This document shows positions 38,010-45,592 of a stretch of DNA of 64,000 nt, in pieces (position 1 is the stretch's first letter; the number at the start of each line of letters is the position of its first letter). The stretch is taken from contig DATISF010000009.1 of the NCBI GenBank assembly GCA_035468985.1, positions 62,001 to 126,000 on the forward strand, in the 5' to 3' direction. Origin of the DNA: DASVHS01 sp035468985 (lineage in GTDB: Bacteria > Acidobacteriota > Thermoanaerobaculia > Gp7-AA8). A model generated the notes under the pieces. It saw only the letters and a program-made list of their open reading frames with translations. It did not search any database and had not been told where the DNA came from. Position numbers and translations under genes: made by a program.

Positions 38010-38665
38010 TCGCCGCCCTTGCGCTCTCCCACGCGACGCTCGGTGCCTTGCGTGATCCGCGCGATGTTCGAATGATGCTTCGTGATCACGGCAACGACGA
38101 TGACGACGCTGATGACGATCCGCCAGAACGGCGTGTCATGGACGAGGAACCTCATGAATAGGGGAATCGAAATCGCGCTCATGATCGACGCGAGTGAGAC
38201 GAACCGGGTCGAAATCAGCACGATGAGGAACACGATCATCGACGCAGCGAACACGATCGGACTCAACGCCAGGAAAACGCCTCCCGCGGTGGCGACGCCC
38301 TTTCCGCCGTGAAGGCGGAGCCAGACCGGAAACATGTGCGCCAGCACCGCGATCAGCCCGGCCAGCGCGATCCACATCTCACGTGAATCAATCGGACTCG
38401 CCGATGACGCCGCGAACGGCCACTCCGGTCGCGACACCATCCACCGCGCCAGCTCGATGACCGCATAGCCTTTCGCCAGATCGAGCAGCAGCGCGATGAT
38501 CCCGGGAAGCTTGCCGGCGATGCGGATGACATTCGTCGCGCCGACGTTGCGGCTTCCTTCCTGCCGGATGTCCGCGCCCGCCGCGAGCCGCGCGACGATG
38601 AAGCTGAACGGGATCGACCCGATCAGGTAGGAAATGACGATCAGCGCGAGTGGCGGCACGCGCAC
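38006..38665 (-). CDS. plsY: Glycerol-3-phosphate acyltransferase PlsY
   Basis: 219 residues, polytopic inner-membrane enzyme that acylates glycerol 3-phosphate from acyl phosphate. The three family motifs are visible: GSIPFSFIVARLA, GSRNVGATNVIR and HGGKGVATAGG. The start is GTG at 38665 or GTG at 38659; a TAGAAT box (38671-38666) touches the first, so a leaderless message starting at the second is possible. The upstream metB-like gene ends 11 nt before. Confidence 0.94.
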   Translation of the reverse strand: MRVPPLALIVISYLIGSIPFSFIVARLAAGADIRQEGSRNVGATNVIRIAGKLPGIIALLLDLAKGYAVIELARWMVSRPEWPFAASSASPIDSREMWIALAGLIAVLAHMFPVWLRLHGGKGVATAGGVFLALSPIVFAASMIVFLIVLISTRFVSLASIMSAISIPLFMRFLVHDTPFWRIVISVVIVVAVITKHHSNIARITQGTERRVGERKGGE

Positions 38666-38676
38666 ATTCTATGGGT

Positions 38677-39816
38677 TCAAACCGCCGCGAACGCGTTGTC
38701 CAGATCCGCGATCAAATCCTCAACATCCTCGATCCCCACCGAGATCCGCACCAGACCCGCCGTGATGCCGAGCCGCTTGCGCGTCTCTTCGGGAACGGAG
38801 CCGTGCGTCATCGAGGCCGGATGCGAGATCAGCGTCTCCACGCCTCCCAGCGACTCGGCCAGCGAGCAGAGACGGACGCGATCGAGAAATTTCTTCGCGT
38901 TCTCCTTCGACCCCAGTTCGAACGAGATCATCGAGCCGAAGCCGTTCATCTGCTTCTTCGCCAGCGCGTGCTGCGGATGATCGGAAAGGCCGGGATAGTA
39001 GAGCTTCTTCACTTTCTTCTGGCTGCTGAGGTACTTCGCGATCGCCCGGCCGTTCTCTTCGTGCTGCTTCATGCGCACGGCCAGTGTCTTCACCCCGCGC
39101 AGCACGAGCCACGAGTCGAACGGCGACAGAATCGCGCCGACCGCGTTCTGCAGGAAGGCGATCTTCTCGCCGAGCTCATCGGAGCTCGTGACGACCACGC
39201 CTCCGATTGAATCGGAGTGGCCGTTGAGAAACTTCGTCGTGGAGTGGACGACGATGTCCGCGCCGAGCTCGATCGGCCGCTGGATGTAGGGCGAGCAGAA
39301 GGTGTTGTCGACGACCACGAGTGCCTTGCCGCGGTGCGCAATCTCCGAGCAGGCGGCGAGGTCCGTGATCGTCATCATCGGATTCGTCGGCGTCTCCAGG
39401 TAGACGATCTTCGTCTCCGGACGCATCGCCTTCTTCACAGCATCGGCATTCGAGGTGTCGACGTATGTAAACGTCAGTCCGAAACGCTCGAGCACCCGGT
39501 TGAAGAGGCGATAGGAGCCGCCGTACATGTTCTCGCCGGCCACGACGTGGTCGCCCGCGTTCAACAGGCGGAAGACGGTGTCGATCGCCGACATCCCCGA
39601 CGCAAAGCAGCGACCGTTCTTCCCGCGTTCGAGCGCGGCGAGATTCGCCTCCAGCGCCTCGCGCGTCGGATTCTGCGTGCGCGCGTACTCGTAGCCCTTG
39701 TGCCGGCCGAGCTCGGGCTGCACGTACGTGGAGGTTTGAAAAATCGGAATCGTGACCGCACCGGTCTGCGGCTCCGGCTCCTGGCCGGCGTGAATGCAAT
39801 CGGTGGAAAAGCCCAT
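38677..39816 (-). CDS. Cystathionine gamma-synthase/lyase family PLP enzyme
   Basis: 379 residues of the Cys/Met-metabolism PLP family. Substrate/PLP segments: YEYARTQNPTREALE, ASGMSAIDTVFRLL, ETPTNPMM, and the PLP lysine in HSTTKFLNGHSD; the tail SHPASMTHGSVPEETR is standard. Pairing with the upstream cysteine-synthase-like gene (TGATG overlap) resembles mccB/mccA of reverse transsulfuration, in which this enzyme would be a cystathionine gamma-lyase; gamma-synthase activity is not excluded. The start at 39816 is used because it overlaps the upstream stop. Confidence 0.9.
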   Translation of the reverse strand: MGFSTDCIHAGQEPEPQTGAVTIPIFQTSTYVQPELGRHKGYEYARTQNPTREALEANLAALERGKNGRCFASGMSAIDTVFRLLNAGDHVVAGENMYGGSYRLFNRVLERFGLTFTYVDTSNADAVKKAMRPETKIVYLETPTNPMMTITDLAACSEIAHRGKALVVVDNTFCSPYIQRPIELGADIVVHSTTKFLNGHSDSIGGVVVTSSDELGEKIAFLQNAVGAILSPFDSWLVLRGVKTLAVRMKQHEENGRAIAKYLSSQKKVKKLYYPGLSDHPQHALAKKQMNGFGSMISFELGSKENAKKFLDRVRLCSLAESLGGVETLISHPASMTHGSVPEETRKRLGITAGLVRISVGIEDVEDLIADLDNAFAAV

Positions 39817-40763
39817 CAGTCTCTCCGCCACTTCGAGAAAATGCCCTTGGACATGTAGCGCTCGGCCGCGTCGGGAATGATCGTCACGACCCGTTTGCCG
39901 GCTCCCAGTTTCCTAGCAACACGCAATGCGGCCTCGACGTTTGCGCCCGACGACGATCCCCCCAGCACCCCCTCCTCGGCGGCGAGGCGCGCCACCATCG
40001 GAAACGCTTCGGCATCGGGGATGGTGATCACTTCATCGGCGAGCGACATGTCGAGCACGGGCGGGATGAACGACGAGCCGATTCCCTCGACTTCGTGCTT
40101 CCCCGGTTTCCCGCCGCCGAGGACCGAGCCCTGCGGCTCGACGATGGCGCAGTAGACCTTCGGGTTGCGCTCGCGAAGATATTTTGCCACGCCGGTGAAT
40201 GTTCCGCCGGTTCCGGCTCCCGCAACATACCCATCGACGCGGCCGCGCATCTGTTCCCAGATCTCCGGTCCCGTGGTCTCGTAATGCGACTCGGAGTTGA
40301 ACGGATTGCGGAACTGCTGGGGCACATACGAGTTGGGAATCGTCTTGGCCAGCTCTTCGGCCTTGTCGATCGCGCCCTGCATTCCGGCATCGGCAGGAGT
40401 GAGGACGACTTCGCCGCCGAGGGCGCGCATCACCTCGCGTTTTTCGGTGGAGAAGTTCTCGGGGACGCAAAGGATCACCCGATAGCCCATGCGCACGCCG
40501 GCGAGCGCGAGGCCGATGCCGGTATTGCCGGCGGTGGGCTCGATGATGGTGCCGCCCTTTTTCAGGAGCCCGGCTCTCTCGGCGCGGGCGATCATTCCCA
40601 CTCCGATGCGGTCCTTGATCGAGCCGCCTGGATTCAGGAATTCGAGTTTCGCGTAGATGTCCGCGTCACGGCCTCCGCCGATGCGGCCCAGCCGGAGCAT
40701 CGGAGTGTTCCCTACGAGATCGAGGATGTTTTCAACAGTTTCGGGAAGTGGTGGTCTCGACAA
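39816..40763 (-). CDS. Cysteine synthase / cystathionine beta-synthase-like enzyme
   Basis: 315 residues, fold II PLP enzyme. The PLP lysine is in NPGGSIKDRIG, the substrate loop is EPTAGNTGIGLA and the phosphate loop AGAGTGGTFTG. The PTAGNTG form (rather than PTSGNTG) and the adjacent cystathionine lyase-like gene point to a CBS/MccA role (serine or acetylserine plus homocysteine), but plain CysK activity is possible. No heme or CBS-pair domain is attached. First of a run that continues into plsY, gpsA and the MshEN gene. Confidence 0.88.
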   Translation of the reverse strand: MSRPPLPETVENILDLVGNTPMLRLGRIGGGRDADIYAKLEFLNPGGSIKDRIGVGMIARAERAGLLKKGGTIIEPTAGNTGIGLALAGVRMGYRVILCVPENFSTEKREVMRALGGEVVLTPADAGMQGAIDKAEELAKTIPNSYVPQQFRNPFNSESHYETTGPEIWEQMRGRVDGYVAGAGTGGTFTGVAKYLRERNPKVYCAIVEPQGSVLGGGKPGKHEVEGIGSSFIPPVLDMSLADEVITIPDAEAFPMVARLAAEEGVLGGSSSGANVEAALRVARKLGAGKRVVTIIPDAAERYMSKGIFSKWRRD

Positions 40764-40811
40764 AGCGCGCGCATTGTAGCGGAACAGGCGAATTGCGCCA
40801 GGTGGCAGATG

Positions 40812-41342
40812 TCACGCGCTCCGCGCCAGCGGCTCGAGGCCGGCGACGGCTGCCAGCGATTCCGGAACTGCGACGCCGAGCTCGTGCAGCAGCTCAACGA
40901 TCTCGTTGGCGTGTGCGATGTCGTGCCGCAACATCGACACCAGGAGGGTTTCCAGAGTGATCTCGCCGACGAGCTCCTGCGTTCCCTTGCGCGTCCAGCC
41001 GCTCTCGTTCACGGATCGAAGACGCTCGACGTTCGCGTGGCGGGCCGCACGGAATCGCAGTATGGCGGGCCACACGGCCTGTTCGAGATAGCGGCGGATG
41101 CGCGCGGTCTCCTCGCCGTTGAAGTCGGCGAGATAAGGATCGGACTCGTTGATCATTCTCCCGATCCGTACGCCGAAACCTTCTTCTTCGAGATCGGCCA
41201 GATGCCACGCGTGCTCGACCAGGGCAAACGGCGTCGTTGCCGTTTTCGTTCGCCACAACTCCTCGGCGGTTGTGGCAATCGTGCGTTGCACGATCTCGGG
41301 AAACAGCTGCAGGCGGTCGAGGATCAGATCTCTGTCGTTCAC
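40812..41342 (-). CDS. DinB-family protein
   Basis: 176 residues, a four-helix bundle of the DinB/YfiT superfamily. The metal-site histidines are suggested by FALVEHAWHLADLEEEGF and SMLRHDIAHANEIVELL. Such proteins are putative metal-dependent transferases, often thiol- or damage-related; the actual reaction is unknown. GTG start at 41342 with AAGGAG about 10 nt upstream. A terminator separates it from the zinc-ribbon gene upstream. Confidence 0.78.
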   Translation of the reverse strand: MNDRDLILDRLQLFPEIVQRTIATTAEELWRTKTATTPFALVEHAWHLADLEEEGFGVRIGRMINESDPYLADFNGEETARIRRYLEQAVWPAILRFRAARHANVERLRSVNESGWTRKGTQELVGEITLETLLVSMLRHDIAHANEIVELLHELGVAVPESLAAVAGLEPLARSA

Positions 41343-41360
41343 GACGTTCGCTCCTTCAAA

Positions 41361-41388
41361 CGAAAACGGCGGGCTGTGAGCCCGCCGT
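41361..41388 (-). terminator. Rho-independent terminator of the zinc-ribbon gene
   Basis: On the minus strand a perfect 10-bp stem ACGGCGGGCT / AGCCCGCCGT (arms 41388-41379 and 41375-41366, 3-nt loop) is followed directly by TTTTCG (41365-41361 region). It lies 24 nt after the stop at 41412, a textbook intrinsic terminator. The stem also belongs to the GGCT/AGCC hairpin set. Confidence 0.8.
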
Positions 41389-41411
41389 CGTGCGAGAACC
41401 TTGGTGTGACT

Positions 41412-41729
41412 TTATGCCCAGGAGGACGGACGAGAGGATGAGCGGCGCTGGTTGTAGCAATCGCGGCAGTAGACCGGCTTCCCGCTGACCGGGGTGAACG
41501 GCACTTCGGTCGCGACGCCACAGCTGTCGCAGGTGACGCTGACCATCTGACGCTCGCGGGAGCCACCGTTGCCGTCGCGCGCCATCTTCCGCTTGTCGCG
41601 GCAGTTCTTGCAGCGCTTCGGCTCGTTGGTGAAACCGCGCTCCGCGTAAAACGCCTGCTCGTTCTTGCTGAAAACGAAGTCCTGCCCACAGTCAGCACAC
41701 TGAAGGGTCTTATCGTTGAATGTGTCCAT
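41412..41729 (-). CDS. Double zinc-ribbon protein (C-x2-C-x17-C-x2-C type)
   Basis: 105 residues. First ribbon: CADCGQDFVFS to CKNCRDKRKM (about residues 11-45). Second ribbon: CDSCG, 17 residues, then CRDC (about 67-91), an exact C-x2-C-x17-C-x2-C module known from many uncultured bacteria. The tail is Arg/Ser-rich. Probably a nucleic-acid or ribosome-associated protein, but its role is not established. Ribosome site AGGAGA precedes the ATG. It has its own terminator and a long upstream spacer, so it is a monocistronic unit. Confidence 0.82.
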   Translation of the reverse strand: MDTFNDKTLQCADCGQDFVFSKNEQAFYAERGFTNEPKRCKNCRDKRKMARDGNGGSRERQMVSVTCDSCGVATEVPFTPVSGKPVYCRDCYNQRRSSSRPSSWA

Positions 41730-42016
41730 GAACCTTTGATCTCCTAATGAAACTTTGGATTGTTGCCTTGAAACTCGATTTGCCGCAGCCGCTGTGTCCT
41801 ATGCGGGGTGCCGCGACCTCTCCCGCTTTTCCTGGGTTGTGCTACCGCTCCTGTCGATCAGCCCCCTTTCGGGCCAAAAAACACACGACTCCTCCCGTTA
41901 CGCTGCTGTTCCTCAGTTGTGTGATTGGAGTCGTTGGCTCGATTTCTAACATAGTTGTCCAAGCTGCGCAACGACTTACGCGCATCGTACAAATAACGTC
42001 AAGCTATTGACCACCC
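41730..42016. other. 287-bp intergenic region, possible long 5' leader
   Basis: Divergent spacer between the zinc-ribbon gene (-) and the DUF72 gene (+). It is less GC-rich than the genes around it. On the minus strand TTGACG (42002-41997) could be a -35 box with a weak TAAGTC 18 nt on, which would give the zinc-ribbon gene a leader of over 200 nt. I see no known riboswitch and no convincing small gene; an 87-codon frame on the plus strand (41747-42010) has no ribosome site or family match. Confidence 0.4.
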
Positions 42017-42868
42017 ATGGCCGAACACAAAATCCGCATCGGCATCGCAGGCTGGAGCTACACGGACTGGGAGGGAACCGTGTACCCGCCGCACGGCTCG
42101 AAATTCGACCATCTCGCCTATCTTTCGAGTTTCTTTGACACGATCGAGATCAATTCGCCGTTCTATCGCATCCCTCCCCCGTCGCACGCGAAGAGCTGGG
42201 TGCGCCGCGTCGGCTCGAGCCCCGATTTCAAATTCACGACAAAAGTGTTTCGCGGCTTCACTCACGAGAAGGCGAACCTCGCCGATGCTGACGTGAAGGC
42301 ATTCCGGGCCTATCTCGACCCCCTTGCCGAAGGCGGCCGCCTCGGCGCTCTGCTGTTGCAGTTCCCGTGGAGCTTCAAGAACTCGCCGGAGAGCCGTGAC
42401 AAGCTCGAGGCGCTCTTTCGTTCGTTCGCCGCGTATCCGAAGGCGCTCGAGGTGAGGCATGCCTCGTTTCAGAGCGATGAATTCTTTCGATTCCTCGACG
42501 AACATGATGTCTCGTTCGTGAACGTCGACCAGCCGCTGTTCCATGATTCGGTGAAGCCCGCGGACACCGTCACCGGCCCGCTCGCATACGTGCGCCTTCA
42601 CGGACGCAATTACGAGAAGTGGTTCGCACACGAGGAAAGTTGGGAGCGGTACAACTATCTCTACTCCCGCGAAGAGCTCGACCCATGGGTGGAGCGGATC
42701 AACCGCATGGCGAAGGACAAGGAGACGTACGTCATCACGAACAATCACTTTCGCGGTCAGGCGGTGGTCAATGCGGCGGACTTGAAAGAGGCGCTGGGTC
42801 AGGGAAGCAGGTTGCCGCCGCAGTTGCGTGAGGTTTACGGGGAGAGGGTCGTCGGTCGTCGGTCGTAG
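42017..42868 (+). CDS. DUF72 (YecE-like) TIM-barrel protein
   Basis: 283 residues. DUF72 signature IGIAGWSYTDWEGTVYP at the start, TIEINSPFYRIPP, and YVRLHGRNYEKWF, then NNHFRGQAVVNA near the end. Proteins of this family adopt a TIM barrel; their reaction is unknown. The last residues (ERVVGRRS) are read from the heptamer array at 42847, which also provides the TAG stop, so the natural C-terminus has been replaced or extended slightly. Confidence 0.85.
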   Translation: MAEHKIRIGIAGWSYTDWEGTVYPPHGSKFDHLAYLSSFFDTIEINSPFYRIPPPSHAKSWVRRVGSSPDFKFTTKVFRGFTHEKANLADADVKAFRAYLDPLAEGGRLGALLLQFPWSFKNSPESRDKLEALFRSFAAYPKALEVRHASFQSDEFFRFLDEHDVSFVNVDQPLFHDSVKPADTVTGPLAYVRLHGRNYEKWFAHEESWERYNYLYSREELDPWVERINRMAKDKETYVITNNHFRGQAVVNAADLKEALGQGSRLPPQLREVYGERVVGRRS

Positions 42869-42874
42869 GTCGTG
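42847..42874. repeat. Heptamer array (4 x GGTCGTN) at the end of the DUF72 gene
   Basis: Units GGTCGTC, GGTCGTC, GGTCGTA, GGTCGTG occupy 28 nt and contain the DUF72 stop codon. About 45 nt further (42900-42925) the complement CCACGACC occurs twice, so the array can pair with it to make a long stem-loop between the DUF72 gene and selB. Confidence 0.8.
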
Positions 42875-42927
42875 GTCGCCTGAGGCGTCGAAACCCAACG
42901 GCCCACGACCGACGAGCCACGACCCGA

Positions 42928-42933
42928 TACCAT
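42928..42933 (+). promoter_or_regulatory. TACCAT box before selB
   Basis: TACCAT ends 10 nt before the selB ATG with no ribosome site between. It fits the TANNNT pattern at similar distance seen before glyQ, moaD, polA and the 7880 permease gene. No -35 is evident. Confidence 0.3.
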
Positions 42934-42943
42934 ACGGCCCGAA

Positions 42944-44833
42944 ATGTCCCGCAAGAAACGGGTGGTCGGAACCGCCGGCCATATCGATCACGGAAAGACC
43001 GCTCTGGTCAAAGCGCTCACGGGAGTCGATACCGACCGGCTCCCGGAGGAAAAACGGCGCGGGATCACGATCGACCTCGGATTCGCGAGCTGGATCACGC
43101 CCGAGGTTCAGATCGGGTTCATCGATGTTCCCGGCCACGAGCGCTTCGTGAAGAACATGCTCGCCGGCGTCGGCGGCATCGACAGCGCGTTGCTGGTCGT
43201 CGCCGCGGACGAATCGATCAAGCCGCAGACGCGGGAACACTTCGCGATCTGCAAGTTGCTGGAGATTCCGACCGGCGTCGTTGCGATCACGAAGAGCGAT
43301 CTCGTCGACAAGGACATCATCGATCTCGTGCGGCTGGAGATCGAGGAGCTCGTCGCCGGGAGTTTCCTGGAAGGCAAACCGATCGTTCCAGTCAGCAGCG
43401 TGACCGGCGCGGGACTCGACGATCTGCGGAAGGCGATCCTCGCCTCCGTCGCCAGCGTCGAAGATCGCGACGCCACCACGCGCGTATTTCGCCTGCCGAT
43501 CGATCGCGTCTTCACGATGAAAGGCTTCGGCTCGGTCATCACGGGCACGACGTACTCGGGCCGGCTGGACGTCGACGCGGAAATTGAAGTTCTCCCGGGC
43601 GAAAAACGGAGCCGGGCCCGGTCGATTCAGGTGCACAGCGAGCCGCGCGAGTTCGCATCAGCCGGCGAACGCACGTCGGTGAATCTTCCCGACATCGCCA
43701 CCGACGACCTGCATCGCGGTCAGCAGCTCGTGAAGCCCGACACGCTGCGCACATCGCAGGTCATCACCGCACGCCTCGATCTGCTCGCCGATGCCAAGCC
43801 CCTCAAAGAACAGACACGCATTCGCTTTCATCACCTTTCGGCGGAATTGCTGGGCAACATCCGCTTCGTCGACGAGACCGAAGGCGAACTGAAGCCGGGC
43901 CAGAGCGCGTATGTGCAGATCCGGCTGGAGTCGCCTGTGGTTGCCGTCGCCGGCGACCGCTTCGTGATCCGACGCTACTCGCCGGCACTGACGATCGGTG
44001 GAGGCGTCGTGCTGGACACGCATCTTCCCAAGCTGAGCCATGGCACGCGCCGCGAGATCCTCGACACGCTGGCCTCGGGATCACTGCGCGATCGCGTGGA
44101 GCTCATGGCCAGGATGGAGGGGCTGCGCGGTCTCTCGATCGAAGCGGTCCAGGCCCGAACGGGGATCGCGATCCCCACCCTTCGCAAAGAACTGCGCGAG
44201 CTGCCGAAACTCGCCACCTACAGCGATGGCCGATGGCTTCACCGCGACGTCATCGCCGACTTCCGCCGCCGGGCGATGGAGTTTCTCGACGCCTACTTCA
44301 AGACAAACAAGATGGCGATCAACGTGCCGAAGGGTGAGTTCATCCAGAAGCTGCTGCCGCACACCGGCGATGCAGCGCTCATCAACTACGTGCTCATGGA
44401 CCTGGCGAAAGAGAAAATTGCCACGGTTCAGGGCGATGCGCTCGACATCCCCGGACGCTCGAAAACACTCGGCGGATCGGAAGGCGAGCTCGCGCGCTCG
44501 ATCGAAAAGCGATTCGCTGATGCCGGGCTGCAGCCGCCACCTGTCTCCGAACTGATCCAGACGATGACGCAGAAGCCGAAGATGATCGAAGGCGTCATCG
44601 CCTTTCTCGTCAAACAGGGAACGCTCGTCCGCCTCGCGGACGGTGTCTACATCCACCGAACCGTCATCGCCTCCGCCCGGGAGACGATCGCGCAGAAGAA
44701 GGGCCAGACGATCGACGTCGGCCAGTTCAAAGATCTGTTTGGGTTGTCGAGGAAGATTGCGATCCCGTTGCTGGAGTTTTTTGATCGGGAGGGGGTGACT
44801 CGACGGCAGGGGGATGTTCGGCAGGTTCTCTAG
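42944..44833 (+). CDS. selB: Selenocysteine-specific elongation factor
   Basis: 629 residues. Delivers selenocysteyl-tRNA to UGA codons with a SECIS hairpin. GTPase motifs GTAGHIDHGKTALVKALTG (G1), RRGITIDLGF (G2), DVPGHERFVKNMLAG (G3) and TKSD (G4); EF-Tu-like domains II-III; then four winged-helix domains at the C-terminus that bind the SECIS element (about 370-629), giving the normal SelB length (E. coli about 614). It shows that this organism encodes selenocysteine, but selA, selD and tRNA-Sec are not in the window. Its last 107 nt overlap the lipoprotein gene on the other strand. Confidence 0.93.
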   Translation: MSRKKRVVGTAGHIDHGKTALVKALTGVDTDRLPEEKRRGITIDLGFASWITPEVQIGFIDVPGHERFVKNMLAGVGGIDSALLVVAADESIKPQTREHFAICKLLEIPTGVVAITKSDLVDKDIIDLVRLEIEELVAGSFLEGKPIVPVSSVTGAGLDDLRKAILASVASVEDRDATTRVFRLPIDRVFTMKGFGSVITGTTYSGRLDVDAEIEVLPGEKRSRARSIQVHSEPREFASAGERTSVNLPDIATDDLHRGQQLVKPDTLRTSQVITARLDLLADAKPLKEQTRIRFHHLSAELLGNIRFVDETEGELKPGQSAYVQIRLESPVVAVAGDRFVIRRYSPALTIGGGVVLDTHLPKLSHGTRREILDTLASGSLRDRVELMARMEGLRGLSIEAVQARTGIAIPTLRKELRELPKLATYSDGRWLHRDVIADFRRRAMEFLDAYFKTNKMAINVPKGEFIQKLLPHTGDAALINYVLMDLAKEKIATVQGDALDIPGRSKTLGGSEGELARSIEKRFADAGLQPPPVSELIQTMTQKPKMIEGVIAFLVKQGTLVRLADGVYIHRTVIASARETIAQKKGQTIDVGQFKDLFGLSRKIAIPLLEFFDREGVTRRQGDVRQVL

Positions 44834-45584
44834 GTGAGGCCTCGGGCCTCGGGCCTCGGGCCTGGATGTTTTTGATCTCGCGGTACGTCTTCGGAATCAC
44901 CAGCAACGACTCGGGCACCTTTCGCTGTCCGACGTTCGTCACCACTCGATCGACCACGATCGCCTTCTTCCCAAACGTCACCTCGGCGTGATCGACCAGC
45001 GGAAACCCGCGAACATCGAGCAACGCCTCGCTCGATTTCTTCACCATCGGCGCGGCAGGACCCGGCAGCTCGCTGGCCTGCATCAGCGAGAACAAACCCG
45101 GCGGAATGGCCGGATGGTCGGCGAACCAGAGCTCGCGCTGATAGGCACCGAGCTTCACGAGCGTCTGCGCGGCCGGAAGGCCGAGGATGGGACGCGTGGC
45201 GCCGGTGGCGTGGTATTCGGCGCGCGGCATGCCGTCGACCGTGGGCTGAAGCGCGGCGGAGGCGTGACGCTGCTGCAGTTCCTTCAGAGACTCGTACCGA
45301 TAGGTTTTCTCGACATCATCGACGAAGGCGACTCGTTGCCGTTTGAAATCGAACAGCCGCCACATCCCGATCTCCTCCGCTTCACGCGCGAGATCGTCGC
45401 CGATCACGATCGTGCTCATCGTCGGCTTGTTTTCCGGCTGCAGAGTCGTGCGGATCGTGATCACCGTCGCCGTGATCTGCGGACCGCCGGGCGGGGGAGT
45501 GGCGGTATTCCTCGCCAGCTGCTCGGGGGCGTGGCAGGCGACGGACATCAACACCAGCATCGCCGCGCAACGCTCGATCCTCAC
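44727..45584 (-). CDS. Lipoprotein of unknown function, read through a heptamer array
   Basis: 285 residues. Start GTG at 45584 (GAGG 6 nt upstream); the frame extends 14 codons further into polA. Signal with lipobox MSVAC (Cys17). The body (IGDDLAREAEEIGMWRLFDF, VDRVVTNVGQRKVPESLL, VIPKTYREIKN) is unrecognised, with a pattern of small mixed domains. The last 45 or so residues come from the array at 44838-44865 and then from the antisense of selB (Pro/Ser/Thr-rich), which looks like loss of the original stop by array insertion. Follows polA by 8 nt on the same strand. Confidence 0.6.
   Translation of the reverse strand: MRIERCAAMLVLMSVACHAPEQLARNTATPPPGGPQITATVITIRTTLQPENKPTMSTIVIGDDLAREAEEIGMWRLFDFKRQRVAFVDDVEKTYRYESLKELQQRHASAALQPTVDGMPRAEYHATGATRPILGLPAAQTLVKLGAYQRELWFADHPAIPPGLFSLMQASELPGPAAPMVKKSSEALLDVRGFPLVDHAEVTFGKKAIVVDRVVTNVGQRKVPESLLVIPKTYREIKNIQARGPRPEASPREPAEHPPAVESPPPDQKTPATGSQSSSTTQTDL
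44838..44865. repeat. Heptamer array (4 x GGCCTCG) after selB
   Basis: Units GGCCTCG, GGCCTCG, GGCCTCG, GGCCTGG, 28 nt, beginning 4 nt after the selB stop. This heptamer is the complement (in circular permutation) of the GGCCCGA units at 14041 and 61856. On the minus strand the array is read as codons ARGPRPEAS in the lipoprotein gene. Confidence 0.85.
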
Positions 45585-45592
45585 AACGATCC

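Noticed and set aside
41860..41890. Riboswitch-like fold (GGCCCGAAAGGGGGCT) upstream of the zinc-ribbon gene
   Set aside because: Only a short stem; it does not match any riboswitch consensus that I know.
41747..42010. 87-codon frame in the spacer before the DUF72 gene
   Set aside because: No ribosome site, no family resemblance, and it overlaps the expected leader and promoter of the divergent zinc-ribbon gene.
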